64,000 nt of DNA from Microthrixaceae bacterium (GCA_020845705.1 JADLFH010000028.1:1-64000); one strand, 5' to 3'. Positions 17,903-26,537 are shown, counted from the first letter of the stretch. The notes: generated from the letters alone by a model not told the origin. Translations and numbers: made by a program.

Positions 17903-18856
17903 TCAGCGTGAGAACGCAGCGGCCAGCGCAGCGATGGCGTCCCGCTCGTACGCGGCTGCGGAGGGGACCAGCCGCGTGAAGGCGAAGGACGGATGCACGT
18001 GGCCCGCGAGGCGAACATGGGTGGCCTCACCTCCGGCCGCCACCAGTGCCGCCGCGTATGCCTCCCCGTCACCACGGAGCTGATCGAACTCGGCGGTCAT
18101 GATCCACGCCGGAGGCAATCCGCTGAGATCCGGCGCGAGCAGCGGCGACACGTACGGGTGGCAGGCGAGCTCCGCAGACGGCAGGTAGTGATCGAGGTAG
18201 TCGATGATGGCTGCGTGGTCGAGCAGATAGCCGTCGCCAACAGCGCGATGGCCTTCCTGGGACAGCGTCGCGTCGGTTGCGGGCACATCCAACCACTGGT
18301 GACAGATCTTCGGGCCGTCGCGGTCACGGGCCATCAAACATGTCACCGCGGCGAGGTTGCCGCCGGCGGATTCCCCTCCGATCGCCACCCGGGAGGAGTC
18401 GATTCCGAGCTGCGACGCGTTCTCCACGAGCCAGCACAGAGCCGAGTAGCAGTCCTCGGGTGCCGTAGGGAACTGGTTCTCCGGAGCCATCCTGTAGTCC
18501 ACCGTGGCCACCGCGCACCGAGCGCCTGCGCTGATCGCCCGGCAGCGCGGATCACGCTCCTCCAAAGTCCCGACACACCAGCCGCCGCCGTGGAGGAACA
18601 CGTAGAGCGGATGGGGACCGCGGCCCACTGGATGATGGACCCTCACCAGGATCCTGCCGCCCTCCACGGGTACGAGCTGATGGGACACCGACGCGGGATC
18701 GGGCCCCGGTGCCATGACGAACCTCGCTCCAGCCCGCGAGAGGCGAGCGGCGGCGGCACGACGCTGAGCCATGGGCACCTCTAGTCGGTCCTCCGGATCC
18801 AGACGGCCCAGAACCCCGACCAGTGCCCGGACCCGCCTCTCCAGCGGCACGGTCAA
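17903..18856 (-). CDS. alpha/beta hydrolase, hormone-sensitive lipase family
   Basis: A 317-aa cytoplasmic carboxylesterase of the HSL (family IV) type. The oxyanion motif HGGGWCVG is near residue 90, the nucleophile elbow GESAGG near 160, then an acidic residue in TAEFDQLRGDG and the catalytic His in GHVHPSF. All three catalytic elements are present, so it should be active on short acyl esters. The TTG at 18856 overlaps the stop of the LCP gene as TTGA; a GTG at 18850 is the alternative. Co-transcription with a cell-wall glycan transferase is suggestive but the natural ester is unknown. Confidence 0.88.
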   Translation of the reverse strand: MTVPLERRVRALVGVLGRLDPEDRLEVPMAQRRAAAARLSRAGARFVMAPGPDPASVSHQLVPVEGGRILVRVHHPVGRGPHPLYVFLHGGGWCVGTLEERDPRCRAISAGARCAVATVDYRMAPENQFPTAPEDCYSALCWLVENASQLGIDSSRVAIGGESAGGNLAAVTCLMARDRDGPKICHQWLDVPATDATLSQEGHRAVGDGYLLDHAAIIDYLDHYLPSAELACHPYVSPLLAPDLSGLPPAWIMTAEFDQLRGDGEAYAAALVAAGGEATHVRLAGHVHPSFAFTRLVPSAAAYERDAIAALAAAFSR

Positions 18857-20496
18857 CCCTTCTTGGGGCAGTCGATTCCCGGCGGGGGGTCGCCCACCGA
18901 GAAGCCGATCTGTTGGTCGGCCTTGGGCACCGTGGTGGTCGTCGCCGCACCGGCGCCCGCTGTGGATGAAGGGGTTGGCGCGGTCTGGGAGGCGGTCACC
19001 TTCGAGAAGTCGGTCCCCAGGTCCAACGCGACGTGGTTGGCGCGAAGCGCTGGATCCTCCACCATCTTCGGCGTCGGGGCTATGTGTGAGGCGACGAGCA
19101 CAGCCGCAGCGCTCCCACTCTTGCCGTAGCGGATCTGCGTGGCCTCCACCGGCGCCGGGGTGGATTCGATCACACCCAGGTTGAAGCCGTAGCCCGCAAG
19201 GGTGTCGCCGGTATCCGATGCCAAGAGGTTGCGCCGCGTGCCGTTGCGAACATCAACGGTCACCGATGCAGCCACCACGGGCTCCTCCTCAACCTCCACT
19301 ACCGGTGCGACCGGCGACGGTGGCGCAACACCACGGAAGATGTCGAGCACACCTTGGGCCGCGGCATCGTCGAGGACGAGCACGCTGGCTCCGTCGACGC
19401 GCTCGGAGTCGGCCGGCAGGCGGTGGGTGACAAGGGTCTTGGCGTCGAACTTCGAGAATCGCCGCGCCAGCGCAATCATCTGGTCGAAGGCCAGGTCGTC
19501 GTCGATCTTCACCGAGCTCACAGTGGCGTCCACCAGCCTTCGGAGGTTGTTGAGATCGGTGATGCCCAGCGTCGAGACCTTCGCCAGAGCGCGACGGATG
19601 AAGGTCTGCTGACGCGTGATCCGGCCCATGTCCGCTGTGCCGTCGGTGTTCCACTTCTTGCCGGTCAGGTACTCGAGGTGGCGGCTTCGCGCGAACGCGA
19701 GCGCCTGCTGCGGAGAGAGGTTGTAACAGCCCTTGGCGATGATGTTGAGACCGGTCTGACGGTCGCGAACCGGCCGGTCGAAGTACATGGGTACGCCGTC
19801 GATGGCCTCGACGATGCCCTTGAAACCGGTGAAGTTCACCTCGACGTAGTGGTGGATCTGCACGCCGAGGTTCTGTTGGATGGCATCGACGAGCTGCTGT
19901 GGACCCGCGTTGTAGGCGGTGTTGAGCCGGGAGCGACGGGTCTTGCCGGGAACCGTCACGAGCAGGTCGCGGGGCAGCGACAGGACCTCGAGGCTGGTCC
20001 GCTTCGGATCGACCCGCACCACGATCATGGTGTCGGCGCGCTGGCCGCCGGGCTCCGCGTCGGAGCCGTCGCCGAAGATCGCTCCTTGATCCTCGCCCGC
20101 CTCGTCGAGGTCGCGGCTGTCGGATCCCACCACGAGGAAGTTCTGCGGATCGGCGTTGGCGACCTTGGCGAGATCCACGTCGAGCCGGTCGATGCTGTTG
20201 ATCTTGACCAGACCCCAGGTGAGGACACCCGCGGCGAGCAACAGGACCACGGCCAGCGAGATGCCCACCCCCAGGGTCACCTTCCGCCGCCGCGTCCCCC
20301 GAGCGCGCCTGTTCGGAGCCTGGCCGCCACCGGCGTGGGCTCGCTCGGGCGGGCGACGACGGGGAGGGACACCATCGGGAGATCCGATCGCGCCACTGCC
20401 GGCCGAGGTCGCCGGGTCGGGGGCCGGCACCATCCACTGTTGGCCCGGGGAGGCCGGAGCGCGTCGGATCAGCTGGTCTGGGGGGTCAGCCGCCAC
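18853..20496 (-). CDS. LytR-CpsA-Psr (LCP) family cell-wall glycopolymer transferase
   Basis: A 547-aa membrane-anchored LCP enzyme. About 70 disordered Pro/Arg/Ala residues are cytoplasmic, followed by one helix (LGVGISLAVVLLLAAGVLTW). The extracellular LCP domain has the pyrophosphate-binding Arg/Asp residues (GSDSRD, ADTMIVVRVDP, LSLPRDLLV, RLNTAYNAG). A C-terminal LytR_C domain begins near TVDVRNGT. LCP proteins move glycan from undecaprenyl-pyrophosphate to peptidoglycan. The GTG start has a TACGAT box 7 nt upstream. It overlaps the downstream esterase as TTGA. Confidence 0.9.
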   Translation of the reverse strand: MAADPPDQLIRRAPASPGQQWMVPAPDPATSAGSGAIGSPDGVPPRRRPPERAHAGGGQAPNRRARGTRRRKVTLGVGISLAVVLLLAAGVLTWGLVKINSIDRLDVDLAKVANADPQNFLVVGSDSRDLDEAGEDQGAIFGDGSDAEPGGQRADTMIVVRVDPKRTSLEVLSLPRDLLVTVPGKTRRSRLNTAYNAGPQQLVDAIQQNLGVQIHHYVEVNFTGFKGIVEAIDGVPMYFDRPVRDRQTGLNIIAKGCYNLSPQQALAFARSRHLEYLTGKKWNTDGTADMGRITRQQTFIRRALAKVSTLGITDLNNLRRLVDATVSSVKIDDDLAFDQMIALARRFSKFDAKTLVTHRLPADSERVDGASVLVLDDAAAQGVLDIFRGVAPPSPVAPVVEVEEEPVVAASVTVDVRNGTRRNLLASDTGDTLAGYGFNLGVIESTPAPVEATQIRYGKSGSAAAVLVASHIAPTPKMVEDPALRANHVALDLGTDFSKVTASQTAPTPSSTAGAGAATTTTVPKADQQIGFSVGDPPPGIDCPKKG

Positions 20497-20503
20497 TGGC
20501 GGA

Positions 20504-20509
20504 ATCGTA
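20504..20509 (-). promoter_or_regulatory. -10 hexamer TACGAT of the LCP gene
   Basis: On the minus strand it ends 7 nt before the GTG at 20496. Confidence 0.45.
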
Positions 20510-20546
20510 ATCGCAACCCAACCCGACCCACTTGCACCCTATGGCC

Positions 20547-21782
20547 TCAGGTCGGCTTCGGCTCCCGGGGTAGGCCCAGAACCTTCTCCCCCACGATGTT
20601 GCGCTGGATCTGCGACGACCCACCCCAGATGGTCTCGGAGCGGCTGAAGAGAAAGGCCGACATCATCGGGCTGACGGGATAGCCGTCGCGTCCCTTGCTG
20701 CGCTGCACACCGGGCCAGCTCCCGTCGACCGAGGAGGTGTCGATCAACATGGCTTCTGCGCCGGCGATGTCCACCGCTAGATCCATTGCGTCCTGGTGCA
20801 TCTCGGACCAAAACAGCTTGTTGGTCGCTCCCAGAGCTGCTGTGCCGAGGTCACGCTTGCCTGTGAGGGCGGCGGTCAGGTTCCTGAGCCCGTTGATGCG
20901 CAGGATCTGGATCTTCGAGTAGTAGCGGGCCAGGCCCTGCCTCAGGATCGGGGCGCTGATCGTCCCGTTCGCCCGGGCCATGGCGACCATGCGGCGGTAC
21001 TCCTCCTCGAAGCGACGGTGGCCGGTGGTCGCCGACATTCCGCGCTCGAACCCGAGCGTGTCGTTGGCCACCTTCCACCCGTTGTTGAGCCCACCCACCA
21101 CGTTGTCCTTCGGGCACCGGGCATCGTTGAAGAAGACCTCGTTGAACTCGGCGGTACCGTCCGGCTGCACGATGCCGCGCACCTCGATGCCGGGTTGGCG
21201 CATCGGTACCAGCAGGTATGAGATGCCGGCCTGCTTCTTCACGTTCGGGTCGGTACGCGCGAGCACGAAGCAGTAGTCGGCGAACTGCGCCTGGGTGGTC
21301 CAGACCTTCTGGCCGTTGATCACCCACTCGTCACCGTCGAGCACCGCGGTGGTCTTCAGCGAAGCCAGATCCGATCCCGAGTCCGGTTCGGAGAAGCCCT
21401 GACACCACCGCATCGACCCGTCGAGGATCTTGGGGAGGAAGTACTTCTTCTGCTCCTCGGTGCCGTTCATGAGGATCGTCGGTCCCACCAGGGTGTCGCC
21501 GAAGAAGTCCGCGCGCATCGGGGCCTTCGCCCGGGCGAACTCCTCGGCCAACACCACACCCTGCATGGTCGTCAGGCCTTTCCCGCCGTATTCCTTCGGC
21601 CAGGTGGCACAGATCCAACCGCCATCGAAGAGCTGCCTGGTCCACTGCTCGACGAAAGTCGCCTTCTCCTCGGCGTCCATCATGAACCCCTCGTCGAACC
21701 ATCCAGCAGGCAGGTGTTCCTCCAGCCATGCCCGGATCTCGGTGCGGAACTCTTCGGCCTCGGGAGGATAGGTCAGGTCCAT
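20547..21782 (-). CDS. acyl-CoA dehydrogenase
   Basis: A 411-aa FAD-dependent acyl-CoA dehydrogenase. The N-terminal helical domain (PPEAEEFRTEIRAWLEEHLP) is followed by the family signature GFSEPDSGSD near residue 130, the flavin-binding WVINGQKVWTT stretch, and the C-terminal SETIWGGSSQIQRNIV. The enzyme oxidises an acyl-CoA to a 2-enoyl-CoA and passes electrons to ETF, whose two subunits are encoded at 26538-28327. The ATG at 21782 has GGAGGG upstream; the frame is open beyond it only as a shadow of the divergent gene. It belongs to the large FadE-type group found in steroid and fatty-acid degraders; chain length is not predictable. Confidence 0.92.
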   Translation of the reverse strand: MDLTYPPEAEEFRTEIRAWLEEHLPAGWFDEGFMMDAEEKATFVEQWTRQLFDGGWICATWPKEYGGKGLTTMQGVVLAEEFARAKAPMRADFFGDTLVGPTILMNGTEEQKKYFLPKILDGSMRWCQGFSEPDSGSDLASLKTTAVLDGDEWVINGQKVWTTQAQFADYCFVLARTDPNVKKQAGISYLLVPMRQPGIEVRGIVQPDGTAEFNEVFFNDARCPKDNVVGGLNNGWKVANDTLGFERGMSATTGHRRFEEEYRRMVAMARANGTISAPILRQGLARYYSKIQILRINGLRNLTAALTGKRDLGTAALGATNKLFWSEMHQDAMDLAVDIAGAEAMLIDTSSVDGSWPGVQRSKGRDGYPVSPMMSAFLFSRSETIWGGSSQIQRNIVGEKVLGLPREPKPT

Positions 21783-21844
21783 CCCTCCATCTTGACCCGC
21801 GACGCGAATCGCCGACCACGCCCGAGCGGGCCCAAGCCGGTGGG

Positions 21845-21850
21845 TATCCT
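21845..21850 (+). promoter_or_regulatory. -10 hexamer TATCCT
   Basis: Ends 7 nt before the ATG at 21858. Confidence 0.45.
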
Positions 21851-21857
21851 GCCGCCC

Positions 21858-23030
21858 ATGGTGACGAGCGACGGATCCACCACAGCGAAAGGCGCTCGCT
21901 GGTCTTTCCATTGGAAGGAGCTCAAGAACGAGGTCGTCGATGCAGACCTCTGCACAGGCTGCGCGGGATGCGTCATCGCATGCCCCCACGATGTGTTGGG
22001 CTACGACCACAGCCAGGGCGGTTACCACCCGTTCCACCTCGAAGAGGCGCTCGGTCCCGACGACTGTGTCCACGGCCAGAAGGGCTGCACCGCCTGCACG
22101 CGCGCCTGTCCCCGATTCCGAGCGTGGGAGATCCAGGCGAACGAGCACCTCTTCGACCGCGATCGTGAACCGGAGGAGATTGCAGGCATCTACTCCGACA
22201 TCCTCCTGACACGCGCCACCGACCGGATGCTGCATCAGATGGGCCAGGACGGGGGCCTGGTCTCAGCGATCCTGGTGTGGGCGCTCGAACACGACTACAT
22301 CGACGCGGCTCTCACCTCCTTGCTCGAAGGCGGTACCGAGAGTGGAAGCTGGAGACCTGTTCCGGGTGTCGCCGCCACCCGCGAGGAGATCCTCGCTTCC
22401 GCCGGGAGTCGCTATACCTATTCGGCGAACACGTTGGCGATCGACGACGCGATCGCGGCCGGTCACCGCCGGCTGGCGCTGGTCGGTACAAGCTGCCAGT
22501 CGTCGGTCGCCCCGGTCATGTGGAGCCGCAAGGTGGGCAAGATCTCCAAGCCCATCGTGTTCAACCTGGGGCTGTTGTGCTCGAAGACCTTCGACGACTC
22601 GATCTTCGAGGAGCTGTTTTGGGCCAAGTACCGCCTGGCACGCCGAGACATCGTGAAGATGAACATCAAAGGCGTGTTCCAGATCTGGACCCGCGACGGC
22701 GGCTACCACGAGATCAACCTCAAGGAGTGCCACGCCTGGACCCGCGAGGGCTGCAACCACTGTCCCGACTTCGCCGCGGAGCATGCCGATGTCTCCTGTG
22801 GCGGCATAGGCAAGGACAACGACTGGACGCTCACAATCGTTCGCACCGAGTTGGGTCGCGAGATCGTCACCCGGATGATCGCGGACGGCTCCATCGAGGC
22901 CCGGCCCGGCGATTCAGACCCGGGCGCGATCGCTCTCATGCGGAAGCTCGCCGCCAAGAGTCGGCAGCGCTGGCCCGAGACAGCCGAGTCGGCGGTCCGT
23001 GTCGGCCTTCCGGAACCGACGCGGCCCTAG
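21858..23030 (+). CDS. coenzyme F420 hydrogenase/dehydrogenase beta subunit family (FrhB-like) iron-sulfur flavoprotein
   Basis: A 390-aa protein with an N-terminal double ferredoxin segment (CTGCAGCVIACP and CTACTRACP) followed by the FrhB N- and C-terminal domains. In the family these carry FAD and pass electrons between F420H2 and iron-sulfur centres. More Cys clusters occur later (GTSCQSS, LLCSKTF, CNHCPDF and VSCGG), as in FrhB/FpoF. No hydrogenase or dehydrogenase partner is encoded nearby, so it is a stand-alone member. It is divergent from the acyl-CoA dehydrogenase across 75 bp, and a link between F420 and acyl-CoA oxidation or reduction is possible but speculative. TATCCT lies 7 nt before the ATG. 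Confidence 0.85.
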   Translation: MVTSDGSTTAKGARWSFHWKELKNEVVDADLCTGCAGCVIACPHDVLGYDHSQGGYHPFHLEEALGPDDCVHGQKGCTACTRACPRFRAWEIQANEHLFDRDREPEEIAGIYSDILLTRATDRMLHQMGQDGGLVSAILVWALEHDYIDAALTSLLEGGTESGSWRPVPGVAATREEILASAGSRYTYSANTLAIDDAIAAGHRRLALVGTSCQSSVAPVMWSRKVGKISKPIVFNLGLLCSKTFDDSIFEELFWAKYRLARRDIVKMNIKGVFQIWTRDGGYHEINLKECHAWTREGCNHCPDFAAEHADVSCGGIGKDNDWTLTIVRTELGREIVTRMIADGSIEARPGDSDPGAIALMRKLAAKSRQRWPETAESAVRVGLPEPTRP

Positions 23031-23036
23031 AGCTTC

Positions 23037-23435
23037 TCAGCTCTTGCCCGACTCCGGCACGGTGGGTCCCGCGGAGGTGCCGAGGCAGTCGCTGATCGCC
23101 TGCTTCAGCTTCTCGGGTGGCTCGGGCGCCTCGCCCACCTTCGCTTCGGCAACCTCGTCCTCATAGGCCGCCAGGTCCTCGGCGCTCAGCTTGTAGGTGT
23201 CCTTCATCTTGTTGTAGATGCACTCGCAGTCGGATCTGTCCGCGAGCTGCGTCTCTACGACCTTGCCGTTCTCGACGGTTCGCGAGATGGAGCAACCGTC
23301 GATGAAGTTCTTCTTCGTGGTCGCGTTGTACTCGCTGAGCCGCTGGACACCGGAGCAGCCTCCGACGAGGACCGCCGTAGCGAGGAGGATTACGGCAGCC
23401 GACAGGACGCGGGTGGGGAAGGCGGGGCAAGACAC
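23037..23435 (-). CDS. hypothetical lipoprotein
   Basis: A 132-aa predicted lipoprotein. The signal peptide ends in LVGGC (Cys27), so the protein would be lipid-anchored outside the membrane. The mature part has four further Cys (DGCSIS, DCECIY, SDCLG), enough for two disulfides, and a charged C-terminal half. I do not recognise a family. The GTG start is supported by a TACCGT box 8 nt upstream. It converges on the FrhB-like gene with only 6 bp between the stops. Confidence 0.7.
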   Translation of the reverse strand: MSCPAFPTRVLSAAVILLATAVLVGGCSGVQRLSEYNATTKKNFIDGCSISRTVENGKVVETQLADRSDCECIYNKMKDTYKLSAEDLAAYEDEVAEAKVGEAPEPPEKLKQAISDCLGTSAGPTVPESGKS

Positions 23436-23443
23436 GGCGCGCC

Positions 23444-23449
23444 ACGGTA
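23444..23449 (-). promoter_or_regulatory. -10 hexamer TACCGT
   Basis: On the minus strand it ends 8 nt before the GTG at 23435. Confidence 0.4.
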
Positions 23450-23480
23450 GCGCACGGCTCGGGGCTCACCCCAACGTGGC

Positions 23481-23726
23481 TCAGGCGGCAGCGGGGGGTT
23501 CGGGGCTTGGCGTGGTGATGCGGAAGGCGAACATGTCGATGACCTCAGCCGATCCCGTCGCCACAGAGATCGGCCGGCCGAGCCTCGTGGGCTCGGCCGG
23601 CCGTGATCCCGCCGCTGACCGTTGAGAGGTTGACGCAGCCAGTGCTTCCCACAGCCCGCCGTCCTTGCTCCGGGGGAACCGGATGATCGAGGCGCAGGGG
23701 CTCGGGAGTGCGATGCTCGCTGCCAT
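23481..23726 (-). CDS. possible small protein
   Basis: An 81-aa frame in the 371-bp gap between the lipoprotein and the uracil-DNA glycosylase. Codon third positions are GC-rich and the ends (SIIRFPRSKDGGLW, EVIDMFAFRITTP) look protein-like. Against it: no ribosome site or clear promoter, no recognised family, and a strong 14-bp hairpin falls inside it. Treat as tentative. Confidence 0.3.
   Translation of the reverse strand: MAASIALPSPCASIIRFPRSKDGGLWEALAASTSQRSAAGSRPAEPTRLGRPISVATGSAEVIDMFAFRITTPSPEPPAAA
23571..23603. terminator. 14-bp stem hairpin (possible terminator or structured site)
   Basis: A perfect inverted repeat (CGGCCGGCCGAGCC at 23571-23584 and its complement at 23590-23603) with a 5-nt TCGTG loop. 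There is no T-run, which is usual for GC-rich actinobacterial terminators. It lies downstream of the uracil-DNA glycosylase gene. Confidence 0.5.
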
Positions 23727-23806
23727 GTGAAGTTCATCGACGAATCGGCGCAGTGACCGTAGAGGTCATTTGGCTCATTGTCGGAGGCGGGCATCCGCCC
23801 GACGAC

Positions 23807-24487
23807 TCACTCGCCCAACACCCGGGCTCGGGCGAAGATGGCGTCGAGCATCTCCTCGGTGAGTCGTCCGGTGAAGGTGTTCTGCTGGCTGACGTGGTAG
23901 CAGCCCAACAGCGTCCGAGCGCCGTCGAGAGCCACCTCAACCCCGTGACCGAACCGGGGTCGGGGCTTGAGGTTGAAGGTGGCGGCCAGCTCCGCGAAGC
24001 CGAACGCGCCGAGGGCCACATAGACCCTTGCGTCGGAAAGCAGGTTGAGCTCACGTTCGAGGAAGGGGTGACAGGCGTCGCGCTCAGCGGGCGTCGGCTT
24101 GTTGGCGGGGGGAGCACAGCGCACCGGCGCCGTGACCCAGACGCCACGGAGCTCCAGGCCGTCGTCGCGGCTCAGCGATTCGGCACGACTGGCGAACCCG
24201 GCACGCCACAACGCCCGATACAGCCAGTCCCCCGAGCGATCGCCGGTGAACATCCGTCCCGTGCGGTTCGCGCCGTGCGCGGCGGGTGCGAGTCCCACCA
24301 CCACGACCCTTGCGGCCGGATCGCCCCAGCCCGGTACTCCCCGACCCCAGTAGTCCTCGTCTCTGAACGAGGCGCGCTTGATGACCGCCACCTCCTCCCT
24401 CCATGCGACAAGCCGCGGGCAGCGCCGACACGCTGCGATCTCCTGAGCCAAGCGGTCGAGCTCACGACGGCGATCCTGGGTACGCAT
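23807..24487 (-). CDS. uracil-DNA glycosylase, family 5 (UDGb)
   Basis: A 226-aa DNA repair glycosylase that removes uracil and other deaminated bases. Motif A is [14 protein letters not shown] (65-78), the form specific to family 5, which lacks the usual water-activating polar residue. The second catalytic motif is [10 protein letters not shown] near residue 200, where relatives have HPSQQNT, so Val replaces Pro. Cys20 and Cys23 (CRRCP) with CAPP and a later Cys form the expected [4Fe-4S] ligands. It is divergent from the phosphomutase triad; the 108-bp gap holds a perfect palindrome. Confidence 0.9.
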   Translation of the reverse strand: MRTQDRRRELDRLAQEIAACRRCPRLVAWREEVAVIKRASFRDEDYWGRGVPGWGDPAARVVVVGLAPAAHGANRTGRMFTGDRSGDWLYRALWRAGFASRAESLSRDDGLELRGVWVTAPVRCAPPANKPTPAERDACHPFLERELNLLSDARVYVALGAFGFAELAATFNLKPRPRFGHGVEVALDGARTLLGCYHVSQQNTFTGRLTEEMLDAIFARARVLGE

Positions 24488-24523
24488 GTGACGCCACGTC
24501 TAGCGCAACTGGACGCCGCCCAA

Positions 24524-24552
24524 CCGAACTGGGCGGGAATGGCCCAGTTCGG
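24524..24552. repeat. 11-bp perfect palindrome in a divergent promoter region
   Basis: CCGAACTGGGC (24524-24534) and GCCCAGTTCGG (24542-24552) flank 7 nt. Extra AACTGG copies lie on either side (near 24508 and 24565), which resembles a multi-site operator more than a terminator, since both neighbours are transcribed away from it. Confidence 0.55.
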
Positions 24553-24580
24553 GAGGGGAATGAAACTGGGAGCAGCGGGG

Positions 24581-24586
24581 TAGGGT
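24581..24586 (+). promoter_or_regulatory. -10 hexamer TAGGGT
   Basis: Ends 9 nt before the ATG at 24596. Confidence 0.4.
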
Positions 24587-24595
24587 GCGCGGGGC

Positions 24596-25252
24596 ATGGC
24601 CACGGCCTCCAAACACACCAAGGGGCCCTCCCCAACCGCCATCCTGCTCGTCCGGCACGGACAGACCGCCAGCACCGGCGCGGTTCTCCCGGGTCGCGCC
24701 CCCGGCCTCGATCTCACCGAGAGAGGCGTTCAGCAGGCGGGCGCTGCCGCGTCGAGGCTTGCGGCACTCGGCAGCATCGACGCGGTCTACAGCTCACCGC
24801 TGGAACGCACCAAGGAGACCGCAGCCATCATCGCCCGGGCGGTCGGCCGTCGTGTCCGGACCGAACCGGGACTCACCGAATGCGACTTCGGATCCTGGAC
24901 CGGCAGGAGGCTGGCCGAACTGGTCAAGCTCCCCGAGTGGCGGACGATCCAGGCCACGCCATCGGCGTTCCGCTTCCCGAAGGGGGAGTCGTTCGTGGAG
25001 ATGCAGAGCCGCATCACGGCGGCCATCGACAGGCTCGTGAGACGACATCCCCAAGGACGGATCGTGGTCGTGTCCCACGCGGATCCGATCAAGGCGTTCG
25101 TGGCCCATGCCGCAGGGACCCACCTCGACCACTTCCAGCGGATCGTGATCTCTCCATGCTCGATCACGCCGATCCTGCTGGGTCTGGAGCGGCCGGTGGT
25201 GTTGGCCATCAACTCGACCGGCGACGATCTCTCCGGACTGCGGCCGTCATGA
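24596..25252 (+). CDS. histidine phosphatase, MSMEG_4193 family (putative phosphomutase/phosphatase)
   Basis: A 218-aa histidine phosphatase superfamily enzyme. The phospho-acceptor motif VRHGQT is at 19-24 with His21 catalytic, and the second catalytic His is in VVVSHADPIKAF. It matches the actinobacterial MSMEG_4193 family, whose substrate is unknown. Its stop overlaps the DUF3090 gene as ATGA, and the SCO1664-like gene follows, so the three conserved partners form one operon. In actinobacteria these three are characteristic neighbours (family knowledge). Confidence 0.88.
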   Translation: MATASKHTKGPSPTAILLVRHGQTASTGAVLPGRAPGLDLTERGVQQAGAAASRLAALGSIDAVYSSPLERTKETAAIIARAVGRRVRTEPGLTECDFGSWTGRRLAELVKLPEWRTIQATPSAFRFPKGESFVEMQSRITAAIDRLVRRHPQGRIVVVSHADPIKAFVAHAAGTHLDHFQRIVISPCSITPILLGLERPVVLAINSTGDDLSGLRPS

Positions 25253-25764
25253 ACGGCTCCTTCGACTTCGACGAGGTCGACCAGTTCCTCTGCGGGACCG
25301 TCGGATCACCGGGGCACCGCACCTTCTATCTACAGGCATTGGTCGGATCGCAGGTGGTGACGCTCAAGCTGGAGAAGCAGCAGGTGGCACTGCTCGCCGA
25401 GTACCTCAATCGACTCCTGGCAGCTCACGATCTGCCGGCAGGGCCGGCCATCCAACTCGGCGACCTTCTCCAGCCGGCCGTACCCGAATGGAGCGTCGGC
25501 TCTCTGCTGGTGGCGGTGAACGAGGCGACGGGACGAATCGTGGTGATCGCCCAACAACTCGGCGACGAGCCCGATGACGACGATGAAGGCGAGGAGGGGG
25601 TCGACTCCGTGGATCGAGCGGAGCTACGAATGGCTCTCACTCGAGCCCAGGTGGAGGCGTTCATCGATGCCGCTCACGAGCTGATGGCCGGCGGGCGTCC
25701 GGCATGTCGGCTCTGTGGGCGTCCGGTCGACCCGGAGGGCCACACCTGCCCTCGCTGGAACTGA
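25249..25764 (+). CDS. DUF3090 family protein
   Basis: A 171-aa member of the actinobacterial DUF3090/TIGR03847 family. It begins with FDFDEVDQFLCGTVG and has GSPGHRTFYLQA. The middle is acidic (about ten Asp/Glu in a row near residue 108). The C-terminus ends in a small zinc-ribbon-like pattern, CRLCGRPVDPEGHTC. The ATG overlaps the phosphatase stop. Function unknown; the fixed pairing with a histidine phosphatase and a kinase-fold protein suggests a shared phospho-substrate pathway (inference). Confidence 0.9.
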   Translation: MNGSFDFDEVDQFLCGTVGSPGHRTFYLQALVGSQVVTLKLEKQQVALLAEYLNRLLAAHDLPAGPAIQLGDLLQPAVPEWSVGSLLVAVNEATGRIVVIAQQLGDEPDDDDEGEEGVDSVDRAELRMALTRAQVEAFIDAAHELMAGGRPACRLCGRPVDPEGHTCPRWN

Positions 25765-25766
25765 CG

Positions 25767-26513
25767 TTGCCCGATTCCGAGATCGACGATCTGCTCGACT
25801 CGACCATCGAGGCCGACGACGAGTCGACCCTCGAGCTGTTGGGACACGGCCACATGGATGTGCTCGGCCACATGCCCTACAGCTCGAACGCGACGTTCCT
25901 GGTGACCGTCGACGACGGGTCCAACCACACCCAGGCCATCTACAAGCCCGAGGCCGGCGAGCGGCCACTGTGGGACTTCCCACCGGGCCTGTGGCGCCGG
26001 GAGGTGGGGGCGTACCAACTCGCCGTGGCTCTCGGCTGGTCGGTTGTTCCCCCAACGGTGGTTCGCCGCGATGCACCCCGAGGGGTGGGTTCGGTGCAGT
26101 ACTTCGTGCCGGCTCACTACAGCGAGCATTACTTCACGCTGCGCGACCAACCCACTCACCGACGGACACTGGAGCAGATCTGCCTGCTCGACATCGTCGC
26201 CAACAACACCGACCGCAAGGGAGGCCACTGCCTGTTGGGACGTGACGAACGGGTCTGGGCGATCGACAACGGACTGTCGTTCCACAGCGAGTTCAAACTG
26301 CGAACCGTGATCTGGGACTTCGCCGGCGAAGCGATCCCCGACGACCTGCTGGAGGACCTCCGACGGGTCGCGGTCGAAGCTCCCGCCGAGCTCGCCGAGC
26401 TGCTCGACCCATCCGAGAGCGCTGCGGTGCTCGAGCGAGCAAGGGCGCTGGTGGAACACGGTCGGTTCCCCACCGATCCGACCGGCCGGCTCCACCCCTG
26501 GCCCCTCGTCTAG
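25767..26513 (+). CDS. SCO1664 family protein (kinase-like fold)
   Basis: About 248 aa, a member of the SCO1664 family, remotely like PI3/4-kinase and HipA-type kinases. The conserved stretches [17 protein letters not shown] (ATP-site Lys), [14 protein letters not shown] (catalytic-loop-like Asp/Asn) and [11 protein letters not shown] (metal-binding Asp) fit a phosphotransferase. The start is uncertain: TTG at 25767, 2 nt after the DUF3090 stop, is used here, while an ATG at 25704 would overlap DUF3090 by 61 nt. Substrate unknown. Confidence 0.85.
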   Translation: MPDSEIDDLLDSTIEADDESTLELLGHGHMDVLGHMPYSSNATFLVTVDDGSNHTQAIYKPEAGERPLWDFPPGLWRREVGAYQLAVALGWSVVPPTVVRRDAPRGVGSVQYFVPAHYSEHYFTLRDQPTHRRTLEQICLLDIVANNTDRKGGHCLLGRDERVWAIDNGLSFHSEFKLRTVIWDFAGEAIPDDLLEDLRRVAVEAPAELAELLDPSESAAVLERARALVEHGRFPTDPTGRLHPWPLV

Positions 26514-26537
26514 CCCCCAGCCCAAACGGCCAACCGT

